Assembly: GCF_019703515.2 (NCBI RefSeq)
Contig: NC_059362.1
Span: 24,488,826-24,552,825, forward strand
Length of the DNA stretch: 64,000 bases
From: Myxocyprinus asiaticus
Lineage: Eukaryota > Chordata > Actinopteri > Cypriniformes > Catostomidae
Direction of reading: 5' to 3'
How positions within the stretch are numbered: position 1 is the stretch's first letter; each line of letters begins with the position of its first letter. The translations under genes were made by a program, and so were the position numbers. Shown here one piece after another: positions 35,473 through 46,782 of the stretch. The notes under the pieces were generated by a model. That model ran no database searches, was not told where the DNA came from, and was given only the letters and a program-made list of their open reading frames with translations.

Positions 35473-35773
35473 TGTAAGAAAGTTCATAGACGGAACAGGA
35501 GGACATGGGAAATGTGGGGTTGAAACTCAAGGTAAGTCTTTAATTTCAATAAACTCAAAATGGCTTTACAGCTTAACACTTAGGCACAGCACTTTTCAGT
35601 CTGTCAGTCTGGAACTCTCCCTCCCCGGTCTCTGGTGTGGTCGCTCTTTATCACTCTTCCCACTGCTTACTGCAACTAGAAACAGGTGTTAGACATTATC
35701 AGACTCAGGTGTGTGCACCCTTACCGCTTTCACTCTCTCCGGACGGATGCTCGACCACACCCCCGCTGCCACA
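35473..35773 (-). repeat. 5' LTR of the Gypsy element
   Basis: 301 bp, from TGTGGCAGCGGG to CTTTCTTACA on the minus strand, and an alignable partner of 33507-33812. CTTTG follows at 35774-35778. Confidence 0.88.
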
Positions 35774-35870
35774 CTTTGTTTGTATTCTGCAGAAGAAAGA
35801 AAGTCACACACATCTGGGATGCCATGAGGGTGAATAAATTATGAGAACATGTTCATTTTTGAGTGAACTA

Positions 35871-37215
35871 AATGTAAGCGCAGCGTAGCTCTAGTGGGAA
35901 AACTAGCAGCTGTACATCATCGCACCATTAGCTAGGTAACTCCTAACCAATCACATGTAAGCCATTGCTTTATAAATTTGCTCACACTGTATTACATTGC
36001 TGTTTCAGTGTGCTAACACGGCAACATCATTCTATAGCACTGTCCGATGTCGAGTCCATTTCGCTCTCCGACTAGCAACATCCAGCTATGGACATGGACT
36101 TATTCACTGCTCCTTACCTTTTATCAAGAATCAGCAGTCCTCACCGCAACACACGTCTGCAAATTTCCGGATTTTCAGTGGGATCACGCCCTTTCGGAAT
36201 CATAATAGACATGTTCTGACCTCTCCAGGCCACAGAAGAATCAGTGCACAGAACATCTCTGGAAGCCCACCTTCCCTTCCCAACGACGCCGTCTCTTCAT
36301 CTCAACTTCTGCCCGCATCAAACCCATGGGGAGTAAACAATCAGCAAACCCGGATCTTCATCCATATCTCATTCACTAAGGAGATCTCCCTCAATCGAGC
36401 CACTGCATGCTCAATCGGAATGCACGACCCAGCACGGAAGGAGTGCCCTCCTCGCCAAGTCTGTCAAAATCATCGGCTCAGGCAGCAGCTGATTTCCATC
36501 AGAAATAAGCTAAGTTCTTATCATATCCATCAAATGCATTCAGATTTAGTCAAGGGTCTAGGCCTTCTGTTGCCTACGCTGTCTGTTCATCATAACACAT
36601 CTGCATCAATATCAAAAGGCATTATTTCATGTCAACAGCGCATTCGCTCTGATAGTAACGGCAGGCAACCACGTGTTCACAGCGTGATCACATGAGGGTA
36701 ACACGGTCAGTGTTCACTCGCATGTCATTCACCGTGTTGCATGCCCGAGCATTTCCCATCGGGAAATTAAGATCATTATTCAGGCATGTCATGATGTACA
36801 GTGCTCATTGTATGGGGTCACATCACTCCATTCAGTAAGATATCCCTGTTTTGTTGGTCGCTCTTCGATCTAAATCATGTAGCGGGCGCTTTCCAATACA
36901 AGGTATCGTCCCTATGCCCTTCTCACTAGGAAAGACATCAAGTGCTCATGATGTGGGCACTCCGAGGGAGCATGGCATCACAGTTAATATAGTCTTCACC
37001 AAAGTCTTGTGAAAGGGTCCCTAGTGAAATAATTAACTTATCTCATTCGGTTCAACATTTCAAGTGGTGTTCCCTACCCGAGCGCCTTCAAGGGCGCATT
37101 AATGCCACTTCGGAAAATGCAGTGTTTTCTTACTCTATACACACTTCCACATTCTCATCGGAAGCACCACTGTTGCGGCGTGCCTCTGACACCTAGCGGT
37201 AGGCTCCACACTGCA
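35871..37215 (+). other. Unassigned 1.3-kb block with a 232-codon open frame
   Basis: The block is less AT-rich than its surroundings and starts tgtaagcgcagcgtagctct. It has a TATAAATT promoter-like motif at about 35970 and an open frame at 35997-36695. The predicted protein is rich in Ser, His, Pro and basic residues. It has no motif I recognise, and the other two frames look equally plausible in places. The block is not repeated elsewhere in the window. It could be part of a retroelement (an LTR or leader) or of a DIRS-like element. I do not assign it. Confidence 0.4.
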
Positions 37216-37220
37216 TTCTC

Positions 37221-37441
37221 AGGGCAGTGGTGGCTCAGCGGTTAAGGCTCTGGGTTACTGACCAGAAGGTCAGGGGTTCAAGCCACTGTCGGGCCCTTGA
37301 GCAAGGCCCTTGACCCTATCTGCTCCAGGGGTACCGTATCATGGCTGACCCTGCACTCTGACCCCAGCTTAGCTGGGATATGTGGAAAAAAAGAATTTTC
37401 ACTGTGTATGTGCAAGCATATAATGTGTGATAAATAAATAT
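37221..37441 (+). mobile_element. tRNA-headed SINE, different family
   Basis: The head has an A-box-like tggctcagcggttaaggctc and a B-box-like aggggttcaagcc. The body contains cccttgagcaaggcccttga and ctgaccccagcttagctggg. The tail is gataaataaatatt. It is a different family from the copy at 23646 and has no L2-type tail. Confidence 0.75.
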
Positions 37442-38905
37442 TAAGTGCAGTAATTTGTATCATATGTCTTCATAAATAATTCACTTTCATCTTTGGTCAG
37501 ACCATGTTTCAATCCATGGGGATCTTCAAGAATTGGGGCTTCATCAATGTTCAAAATTTCAAATCTCATGAGTTTAACAGTCATGTCAGCCTAACTACAT
37601 TAATTTAAGTATCAACGCATTTCAGTATGATTCTGTTCACTTAATGCACGTGGTCGGGGACGTTACATTTAGTAGGAATTTAGGAATTTTGATGTAAACA
37701 ATAAACATTCCATCATTATTTCTCAGATTTTTTTTTTTTTTTTTTACAAAAAGTACATTTGTGTGTTTTAAGCATTGGACTCTTGACATTTAAAGTTTAG
37801 TCCTGTGTAACAGATTGGATATATCTGTGGCTCTATATTTCAAAATAAAGGAAAGAATTCCTGCATTGCATTTGCATGATTTAATCTGTACTCCTGTCAC
37901 AAATTACAATAAAATTGTCACTGGAACATTCCAGTCATAAATCAGTCACACTTGGACCTTTAAAATGATGTATAGTTTGTCAACATTAATAAAATTTTTG
38001 GATGGTACAGTATAGTGTATATGTAAACATATGTTAACAAAGTGACGCACCATCAGCATACGGCACATAGCGCCTCAAAAGGTTTTAATGAAATGTATTA
38101 TAAAGTGTTACCTGTAATTTTTATGAGATAATGCTCAAAGCGTCTCAGCGCTGTTATACTAAGTATCAGCACACTTGGAATGCTGCTTGTCCAATCAGAT
38201 TAAAAGACCAGAACTGAATGATTTGCTTTATTGGCATGGCAAATAATGGCACATTTGTACTACCTTTCTCCCACCTCCCCTTTGCTTTCTATATTTCTGT
38301 TTTGTACCCAAATAAACCATTTTTATTCACTCCGTTACCCTCATTCTTGAAAAAACAGCATTTGTGTTACACTGTCAAACACAGGGCACAGCAAAAGTTT
38401 GGTCAAGTTTTCTGTTTAGTTGCATAAGAAGCATGAAACAGTCTGCATAAAAAAAATCTTAAGTCCCTGTATATGAATCCCAGCATAAAATGCATCCTAT
38501 ATTAAAATGAGGGAGGGATGGAGGGGGGTGCGCAAGAGTATATAATATGATTATGCACAGCAGGAATAAAGCCTGTTTTTTTTTATTTATTTATTTTTTT
38601 TTTTTAATGTCTGATTAGGTATAGAAGAAAAGGAAATTGCCATTGACACCTTCTAAAAAATGGAGCAATTAAAACACGGATATGCAGGAGCATTTTGCAA
38701 CTACTGACAAAGAAGATTGCCTTTAAATTAAAACATATCTGTGGCTTGGTGCTCTGACAGGGAATGCCACTTCCTGACACCTTTCCTAACTTTCTTACCA
38801 AAGGGGAAAAAGTAAATGAAAAGAGTATAACAAAAAAAAAAAAAAAAAAAAAAAAAATGAAATTGATTGTTGCTATGGGTGGTTGCATGTGTCAATAGAT
38901 ATTTA
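37442..38905. other. Spacer with T- and A-runs
   Basis: T-runs lie at about 37728-37746 and 38576-38606, and an A-run at 38832-38857. A short stretch near 38160-38210 (cacacttggaatgctgcttg) resembles, partly inverted, sequences near 30965 and 43805 that share a ggacaagcaacattcc-type word. This suggests a minor dispersed repeat. Confidence 0.5.
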
Positions 38906-39346
38906 CGGGGGCCTGGGTAGCACAGTGGTAAAGACGCTGGCTACCACCCCTGGAGTTCGCTAGTTTGAATCCCAGGGCATGCTGAGTGACTCCAGCCAGG
39001 TCTCCTAAGCAACCAAATTGGCCCGGTTGCTAGGGAGGGTAGAGTCACATGGGGTAACCTCCTCGTGATTGCTATAATGTGGTTTGTTCTCGGTGGGGCG
39101 CATGGGGAGTTGAGCATGGTTGCCGCGGTGGATGGCATGAAGCCACACGCTCTATGTCTCCATGGCAACACAGTCAACAAGCCACGTGATAAGATGCACG
39201 GATTGACAATCTCAGAAATGGAGGCAACTGGGATTCATCCTCCGCCACCCGGACTGAGGTGAATCACTACGTGTCCATGAGGACTTAAAAGCATATTGGG
39301 AATTGGGCATTCCAAATTGGGAGAAAAAGGAGAAAAAAAAAAGAAA
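38906..39346 (+). mobile_element. tRNA-headed SINE, copy 2
   Basis: Same family as 23646-24061: gggcctgggtagcacagtgg head, aggtctcctaagcaaccaa, gtcacatggggtaacctcct, gggaattgggcattccaaat, then an A-rich tail. Short duplications gatattt lie at about 38898-38904 and 39352-39358. Confidence 0.78.
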
Positions 39347-39358
39347 CATTTGATATTT

Positions 39359-42152
39359 CCCATAACCTTGCACAAAGATAAGTTTAGCAGTTTCCCTTGC
39401 ACTATTTTACTTACCAGCAAATAGTTTTTGCATTAACATATTTTAATATGAACTTGAACAATTTTGCTGCTGCACATAAAAAAGTACCAACTGGAATCTT
39501 TAGCTGGGGGCAACAAAAAACAGACAACTCATGAGCCTCAAAAAGCAGAGTTTCCAGTATTAAAATATGTAAATTTTAAAACATATTTAAAAAATTGCAA
39601 GTTTACGTTTTATCTAAACAAATTACTTCTTCATTCACTTTTTTTGTGGTATTTCCAAAAGTGCTGTGATTAGCAATGAAACAACATGACGTTCCAAGAA
39701 TTGCAGAGATTTATCTTGCACTTACATCTAATGTTCTTTTCTGTTGTAACCTATAATTCTGCATATGAATGCATTTTCTTTGAACTACACCATATTTTTG
39801 CATCATCTGATCTGGCTGTAAAAACATTTTTCAACATCTTTTCACAGGCATGTTCCTAGATGCAGGATGATGGTACCTCACTGAAGAGCAATCTGAATTC
39901 TACATATCAGGATTTGGGATTGACATTTCTGCTGTACCCAAGATTAAGAATAAATATTACATTTGGACTTCTGTTGGTGTTTCAGCTCTTTTTTCAGATA
40001 TTGTTGTACATTTTTCACTTTATATGGTAAATTAAAAACCTCAGAGCCCTATCCAAGGTAGTAGCACACCTTTAAGGTGTCTGATTAAGAGAGCATTGTA
40101 TTCTAATTTTTGTTTACAAATATCTAATAAACATCTTAAAAAGAGCTAATTTACATACATTCTAAATTATAAACGTCTCAAAGACATCTGCTAAATATCC
40201 ATTTGACATCTGAGAGGAAAATGATTTGCAGATGAGCAAATATCCTAAAAAAATAAGTCTACCAGATGAAAATGGACAGATTAAATAGATGTTTGGGTGA
40301 TTTATGTGTGCTATCTGAGATGTTGCTGGACCATAGTGGATGGCATGTCACTACATTTTGTGCTGCATCTGAAGGAAGTGGACAAAGTTACATCCCCACC
40401 TGTGTTCTGACATGAAAACTCAAGTTGTTTGTGGAGCCGTGGCATAGCAGTTAGCATACATGCTAAAGTGGGGGTCGCATAGACTAGTTGACTGCAGTAT
40501 AATTAATGTACAATACGTGTCTTTAGGAAATACAACGAGTGGCAGATTACTGAAACGAAGGATGGCAAGGGAACAATCATTCATATTAACAAGGAAAGCT
40601 CTACCTTATTTTTTAGGGTTAGGTTTAGGGTTGGGTTATAGTTTCTCTTACCAGTCAGCAAGTGCTTTCCTGATGAATATTAATTAATCGTCTAATCAGT
40701 TTTCACTTTACTCACGAATATTAATGACCCTTCCCCTGCTATGACACAGATGCTACAGTAATCTCCAATAGATGCAAAGTGGCCTTCAAATTTAACAGAA
40801 ATACTAGTGCTAAGCAAAATCATTTAAAAAGGCACCCGCTGGCGGGAGTAGGTGATTTTCAACATGATCAGCACAACTTTGTGTGTTTTTTTACATCTGA
40901 CCTTGTTGCTGATCGTTCCTTCAAGACAAGGCCGTAGATTTGGTATTAAAGTTGGCAGGGACATATTACAAGATAATACTCAAAATGTTGGTTTTAAGAA
41001 AATGCAAGAATGTCAGTCTGGATAATAAAGGCAAAATAACATTATTTCTTAACAGGTGGGACAATAATTTGAACATGAATTATGATATTGAGGGACTTTA
41101 ATAGTCATTAAAATAAAAATAAAAACATTATATAAAGTTTAAGTATTTTCTGTGTGGTAAAATTACCCATATATTGGTGGGGACATTTTTGATTTTCTAA
41201 AAGTTGGTAAGGACATGTCCATATCATCCCTACCTAAATCTATGCATATGCTTAGAATCTATGCAAGAAAACGATTTGGGACAGGAAAGCACTTAAATTT
41301 GGTGTACGATGACATGATGACTCTCCATCATTTCCTGTAATTTCTCTACTGTTGTTATCATTCAAATACAAAATAATAAACTCAATATGTCCGATTAAAG
41401 ATACAGTACATAAAGACCTACTACTGTGGAATTTATGTGGCACTAAGGGATATGTTTTAACAATATCACAAGAGCAACTAACTGTTGTATAAAAAAATAA
41501 AAAAATAAAAAATAAATAACTTATTTCTCAGCAATATTCCATGGCTTCAGAAGCACATTTATGTTTTTTATTCAGCATTTGTTCTTTCTGCAGAGCTGAA
41601 ACTCACAAACACCAGAAACACATCCTCATATTTTACTCTGTACTCACAGTGTCTCTGGGTGTTTGATGAGCAGAGGACCAGGATATGAGGAGTGGAACAT
41701 TATTTATGAGCAAGTGTTGCCAGGGCCCTGTTCCTGGACCATGACTCTGTCTGTCCCCAGTCCAGGTTAATGTAAAGGAGACTATATTCACCCAGGACTA
41801 ATTACATTACCGGCTTGATAAACAGTTTGTAATTTGACAAACTTTTTTGCTGGTGCCTATACTTTTGCACTTACAGCCATCTAATAAATATTAATGACAC
41901 AAACAGAAATCAGAGCTGCTTTCTCTCTTCTGCCTGTCCTTGTGAGTCAAGGTTGGTTTCCTCTTAATAAAGCACTTTAATGAAGATATAAACTTAGAAA
42001 TGGTCAATCTGGAAAAGGAGAGAGACCAATTTCTATGACAAAAGCCAAAGAGGCATTTAAATCAAATCATACAGAAGATCTTTTCTCAGGCCTTTTTGTA
42101 TTAACTCACTGAAAATGTAGGTTATTTTTATGTAGGCCTTCTGTATACAGTA
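39359..42152. other. Spacer
   Basis: Mostly AT-rich. A degenerate TTAGGG-like stretch (agggttaggtttagggttgg) lies at about 40615-40638. No gene or transposon end can be supported. Confidence 0.5.
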
Positions 42153-43734
42153 CAGGTGCATCTCAATAAATTAGAATGTCGTGGAAAAGTTCATTTATTT
42201 CAGTAATTCAACTAAAATTGTGAAACTCGTGTATTAAATAAATTCAATGCACACAGACTGAAGTAGTTTAAGTCTTTGGTTCTTTTAATTGTGATGATTT
42301 TGGCTCACATTTAACAAAAACCCACCAATTCACTATCTCAAGAAATTAGAATACATCATACGACCAATAAAAAAAACATTTTTAGTGAATTGTTGGCCTT
42401 CTGGAAAGTATGTTCATTTACTGTATATGTACTCAATACTTGGTAGGGGCTCCTTTTGCTTTAATTACTGCTTCAATTCGGCGTGGCATGGAGGTGATCA
42501 GTTTGTGGCACTGCTGAGGTGGTATGGAAGCCCAGGTTTCTTTGACAGTGGCCTTCAGCTCATCTGCATTTTTTGGTCTCTCGTTTCTCATTTTCCTCTT
42601 GACAGTACCCCATAGATTCTCTATGGGGTTCAGGTCTGGTGAGTTTGCTGGCCAGTCAAGCACACCAACACCATGGTCATTTAACCAACTTTTGGTGCTT
42701 TTGGCAGTGTGGGCAGGTGCCAAATCCTGCTGGAAAATGAAATCAGCGTCTTTAAAAAGCTGGTCAGCAGAAGGAAGCCTGAAGTGCTCCAAAATTTCTT
42801 GGTAAACGGGTGCAGTGACTTTGGTTTTCAAAAAACACAATGGACCAACACCAGCAGATGACATTGCACCCCAAATCATCACAGACTGTGGAAACTTAAC
42901 ACTGGACTTCAAGCAACTTAGGCTATGAGCTTCTCCACCCTTCCTCCAGACTCTAGGACCTTGGTTTCCAAATGAAATACAAAACTTGCTCTCATCTGAA
43001 AAGAGGACTTTGGACCACTGGGCAACAGTCCATTTCTTCTTCTCCTTAGCCCAGGTAAGACGCCTCTGACATTGTCTGTGGTTCAGGAGTGGCTTAACAA
43101 GAGGATTACGACAACTGTAGCCAAATTCCTTGACACGTCTGTGTGTGGTGGCTCTTGATGCCTTGACCCCAGCCTCAGTCCATTCCTTAAAGTTCACCCA
43201 AATTCTTGAATCGATTTTGCTTGACAATCCTCATAAGGCTGCGGTTCTCTCGGTTGGTTGTGCATCTTTTTCTTCCACACTTTTTCCTTCCACTCAACTT
43301 TCTGTTAACATGCTTGGATACAGCACTCTGTGAACAGCCAGCTTCTTTGGCAATGAATGTTTGTGGCTTACCCTCCTTGTGAAGGGTGTCAATGATTGTC
43401 TTCTGGACAACTGTCAGATCAGCAGTCTTCCCCATGATTGTGTAGCCTAGTGAACCAAACTGAGAGACCATTTTGAAGGCTCAGGAAACCTTTGCAGGTG
43501 TTTTGAGTTGATTAGCTGATTGGCATGCCACCATATTCAAATTTTTTGAGATAGTGAATTGGTGGGTTTTTGTTAAATGTGAGCCAAAATCATCACAATT
43601 AAAAGAACCAAAGACTTAAACTACTTCAGTCTGTGTGCACTGAATTTATTTAATACATGAGTTTCACAATTTGAGTTGAATTACTGAAATAAATGAACTT
43701 TTCCACGACATTCTAATTTATTGAGATGCACCTG
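42153..43734 (-). mobile_element. Tc1-like transposon with long terminal inverted repeats
   Basis: The termini are about 203-bp inverted repeats (42153-42355 and 43532-43734) that start CAGGTGCATCTCAATAAATT and differ at about five positions. TA flanks both sides (42151-42152 and 43735-43736). The 1582-bp element contains one transposase gene on the minus strand, interrupted only by one small frameshift. The near identity of the repeats points to a fairly recent insertion. Confidence 0.92.
42433..43471 (-). pseudogene. Tc1-like transposase, full length apart from one frameshift
   Basis: The N-terminal frame (43187-43471) begins MVSQFGSLGY or, downstream, MGKTADLTVVQ. It carries a paired-like helix-turn-helix region (AKEAGCSQSAVSKHV) and an RKKCGRKR basic/GRPR-like hinge. 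A short deletion near 43187-43192 shifts the frame. The second frame (42433-43227) carries the DDE domain: LFSDESKF with the first Asp, FIFQQDLAPAHTAKS with the second, and NSPDLNPIENLWG with Glu exactly 34 residues later (DD34E). The end is KGAPTKY. Total length would be about 340 residues, normal for Tc1 transposases. All catalytic residues are retained, but the frameshift should inactivate this copy. Confidence 0.88.
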
Positions 43735-43736
43735 TA

Positions 43737-45325
43737 TATGGGACACTGGGGCAAGTTGTCACATTTTAATCAAGTGTAGATACTGTATTTATAAAACCAG
43801 TCATAATCTGATTGGACAGGCAGCGTTCCAAGAGTGCTGATATTTAGTTTAACACTTTGCTTGTGTATTTATGCCGTTCCAGACAGGCTTTCAATGTTGC
43901 TTGGGTTGATCCTGCAAAAATAGACAAAATTACTATATATCTTGTGTTTAAAATGTAAGTTACTCAATTAATTTTTTTGTACTTGGAACTGCTGCATAAA
44001 AACAATATCATATGAGTTGTATTGAGTATCAGCATGGCTGTGATTCAGCCACAGGTATTTTCTAATCGTCCATGATTAATAGATAATTATTTATACAAAT
44101 AATTTTATAAAGATTGTCCTTACAAAAAGGCATTTTTAGTTGATGAAATTTTGTCTAGCTGAATATAACTAATTTATATTATATATGTAATATTAATATA
44201 ACATTTATATTCATTATAGAAATTTCTATGACTTCCACATGAATTGTATTAATTTCCACGACTTCCCTAGAAAATGCAATTTTAAAATTTCTCTGATATT
44301 TCCAGGTTTTCCATGACCGTGGGAACCCTGTGTATGTATATATAGGATGTATAACATCTAATTTATATATATACCATAATGGATAAATTATCTTCTGCAG
44401 CTGTTATTAAACCTTAGTCTCTACAATCATAAGAATGTTTGGAAACATATGCCCACTTGCATGCACAAGCTGTAATGCACATATTCTGTTCTGCACAGAA
44501 GGTTCAGAGAGGGGCATGTGAGATGTGTGCAGGCGTTTGATCAGAGTTAATGTGCTGGAAGCAGCAGAGGATGCTACCCTTACTGCTCTATTCCCAGGAG
44601 AGAGGGGTAGTGAAGAGAAGAAAGAGGGAATGAAGATTTTCCCTGCAGACACCTGCAGAGCATATCTCAGCTTCATCCATCAGAAATTTCCCCTATGAGT
44701 TAATGCCTGCAAGGAACTATCCTTTCAGCTTTGGCCTTAATGGAACAATCTTTAGAGAACTGAGAATATGTAGGAGTTCTTGTTAACATTAGACAAGGAA
44801 TACAGTGTTCCTACAAGGATTTTGAGTTGAGTGTTTATGCCTTAGCGTTGTGACATAGAGGGCAACCAGCAAGTGAAAGCTAGATAAGCAGACTAGATAC
44901 TGAAGCTTATGAAAAGCTTTCAAAACTTATAGGTTCAGAAACTTGTCTGCTTTTGAAGATGTGCAAAAGAGAATATACCACTCATCTGGTGAATCAGATG
45001 TGGGCTATTACCCTAGTCTGGACTGCACTCACTCAGTCCCTTTGATTTAAAACCTTTGTCACTTCATGGATGACACATAAGCAAACTGTCATAAGCAGTT
45101 CCCTTTTTTGTGTTTATCAGCCTTGCAACATTGAATGTGTAGTTAAAGCCCTGTACATGCCAACATATAATAGGAGGCCTTGCTGAACTCAATATGATGT
45201 CAATGTGTAAATAATAATAAAACATTTATTGGCTTGTGCCAATGGGTTTAATAAAACATACTGGCTGTGCTACAATAAACCTAATCTTGCTAAAGGTAAA
45301 GTGTTTAATTTTTAATGTTTAAATA
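43737..45325. other. Spacer
   Basis: AT-rich spacer. A minus-strand frame at 44407-44676 is not recognisable. No other feature. Confidence 0.5.
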
Positions 45326-46573
45326 CACTATATTCCCAAAAGTATTCGCTCATCTGCCTTTAGACGCATATGAACTTAAGTGACATCCCATTCTTAATCC
45401 ATAGGGTTTAATATGACGTCGGCCCACCCTTTGCAGCTATAACAGCTTCAACTCTTCTGGGAAGGCTTTCCACAAGGTTTAGGAGTGTGTTTATGGGAAT
45501 TTTTGACCATTCTTCCAGAAGCGCATTTGTGAGGTCAGACACTGATGTTGGACGAGAAGGTCTGGCTCGCAGTCTTCGCTCTAATTCATCCCAAAGGTGA
45601 TCTATCGGGTTGAGGTCAGGACTCTGTGCAGGCCAGTCAAGTTCTTCCACACCAAACTCGCTCATCCATGTCTTTATGGACCTTGCTTTGTGCACTGGTG
45701 TGCAGTCATGTTGGAACAGGAAGGAGCCATCCCCAAACTGTTCCCACAAAGTTGGGAGCATGGAATTGTCCAAAATCTCTTGGTATGCTGAAGCATTCAG
45801 AGTTCCTTTCACTGGAACTAAGGGGCCAAGCCCAGCTCCTGAAAAACAACCCCACACCATAATCCCCCCTCCAACAAACTTCACAGTTGGCACAATGCAG
45901 TCAGACAAGTACCATTCTCCTGGCAACCGCCAAACCCAGACTCGTCCATCAGATTGCCAGATGGAGAAGCGTGATTCGTCACTCCAGAGAACACGTCTCC
46001 ACTGCTCTAGAGTCCAGTGGCGGCGTGCTTTACACCACTGCATCCGATGCTTTGCATTGCACTTGGTGATGTATGGCTTGGATGCAGCTGCTCGGCCATG
46101 GAAACCCATTCCATGAAGCTCTCTACGCACTGTTCTTGAGCTAATCTGAAGGCCACATGAACTTTGGAGGTCTGTAGCGATTGATTCTGCAGAAAGTTGG
46201 CGACCTCTGCGCACTATGCGCCTCAGCATCCGCTGACCCCGCTCTGTCATTTTACGTGGCCTACCACTTCGTGGCTGAGTTGCTGTCATTCCCAATAGCT
46301 TCCACTTTGTTATAATACCACTGACAGTTGACTGTGGAATATTTAGTAGCGAGGAAATTTCACGACTGGACTTGTTGCACAGGTGGTATCCTATCACAGT
46401 ACCACGCTGGAATTCACTGAGCTCCTGAGAGCGGCCCATTCTTTCACAAATGTTTGTAGAAGCAGTCTGCATGCCTAGGTGCTTCATTTTATACACCTGT
46501 GGCCATGGAAGTGATTGGAACACCTGAATTCAATTATTTGGATGGGTGAGCGAATACTTTTGGCAATATAGTG
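45326..46573 (-). mobile_element. Tc1-like transposon with uninterrupted transposase
   Basis: Termini of about 27 bp, starting cactatattcccaaaagtat and, from the right, cactatattgccaaaagtat, lie at 45326 and 46573. TA flanks both ends (45324-45325 and 46574-46575). The element is 1248 bp, shorter than 42153-43734 because its terminal repeats are short. It holds one complete transposase ORF. Confidence 0.92.
45408..46439 (-). CDS. Tc1-like transposase, complete ORF with catalytic Glu replaced by Asp
   Basis: The transposase would bind the element ends and cut and paste them into TA sites in the nucleus. The likely start is Met at 46439 ([13 protein letters not shown]), giving 343 residues. 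The frame is open 28 codons further upstream, but that extension lies partly in the terminal region. In order there are a helix-turn-helix N-terminus ([19 protein letters not shown]), a GRPRKM AT-hook-like hinge, and a DDE domain with LWSDESRF (first Asp), [13 protein letters not shown] (second Asp) and [15 protein letters not shown]. The third position is Asp where Tc1 enzymes have Glu; spacing from the second Asp is the normal 34. The protein ends KGGPTSY. No stop or frameshift is visible. The E-to-D change probably impairs catalysis, though related mariner enzymes do use Asp with a different spacing. Confidence 0.88.
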   Translation of the reverse strand: MGRSQELSEFQRGTVIGYHLCNKSSREISSLLNIPQSTVSGIITKWKLLGMTATQPRSGRPRKMTERGQRMLRRIVRRGRQLSAESIATDLQSSCGLQISSRTVRRELHGMGFHGRAAASKPYITKCNAKHRMQWCKARRHWTLEQWRRVLWSDESRFSIWQSDGRVWVWRLPGEWYLSDCIVPTVKFVGGGIMVWGCFSGAGLGPLVPVKGTLNASAYQEILDNSMLPTLWEQFGDGSFLFQHDCTPVHKARSIKTWMSEFGVEELDWPAQSPDLNPIDHLWDELERRLRARPSRPTSVSDLTNALLEEWSKIPINTLLNLVESLPRRVEAVIAAKGGPTSY

Positions 46574-46575
46574 TA

Positions 46576-46782
46576 CTTTATTTTACATTAGTAAGGTTAG
46601 TTGATTTTCCAGAAGAGTGTAAACACTTTGGCTCTGTTGCGCTTTCAAAACATTGCTCTTTTTCGGTTCCCAATCAACCTGACATGGCAACATTGACTTA
46701 ACTGATGGTGTGAGTTTGTGGTGGGACTATCTGTTCAGCCAACCAATAGCAAACGGGGGAGTGTATAGAGTTACATTTGTGT
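46576..46782. other. Spacer ending in target duplication of the next MITE
   Basis: Short spacer. TTTGTGT at 46776-46782 is the left target duplication of the following element. Confidence 0.6.

Larger units (their letters stand above)
33507..35773 (-). mobile_element. Gmr1-like Ty3/Gypsy retrotransposon, both LTRs, internal deletion
   Basis: The element is read on the minus strand. The 5' LTR is 35473-35773 and the 3' LTR 33507-33812. Target duplications CTTTG flank it at 33502-33506 and 35774-35778. The primer site is 35454-35471 and the purine tract is next to the 3' LTR. Between them lie gag, a protease and the very end of RNase H; integrase and most of reverse transcriptase are deleted. 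The two LTRs differ at roughly 5 percent of positions plus small indels, so the insertion is not recent. It lies within foldback copy E. Confidence 0.9.
32912..35870. repeat. Foldback element, copy E, split by a Gypsy element
   Basis: The left part, 32912-33506, starts aaagggtaagttcaccc and holds gccatcttagatgtgtatga. The right part resumes at 35779 (tttgtattctgcagaag, catctgggatgccatgaggg) and ends near 35870 with gagtgaacta. The pieces join exactly across the Gypsy insertion at 33507-35773. The extreme right end lacks the usual tccctttaa. Confidence 0.8.

Noticed and set aside
35997..36695. 232-codon frame as a host gene
   Set aside because: No homology, start context or splice evidence; other frames are comparably open in parts. 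Kept as an unassigned block only.
40615..40638. Telomere-like TTAGGG sequence
   Set aside because: Only a few degenerate units; common in fish spacer and not evidence of an interstitial telomere.
44407..44676. 89-codon minus-strand frame
   Set aside because: Not recognisable; no supporting context.
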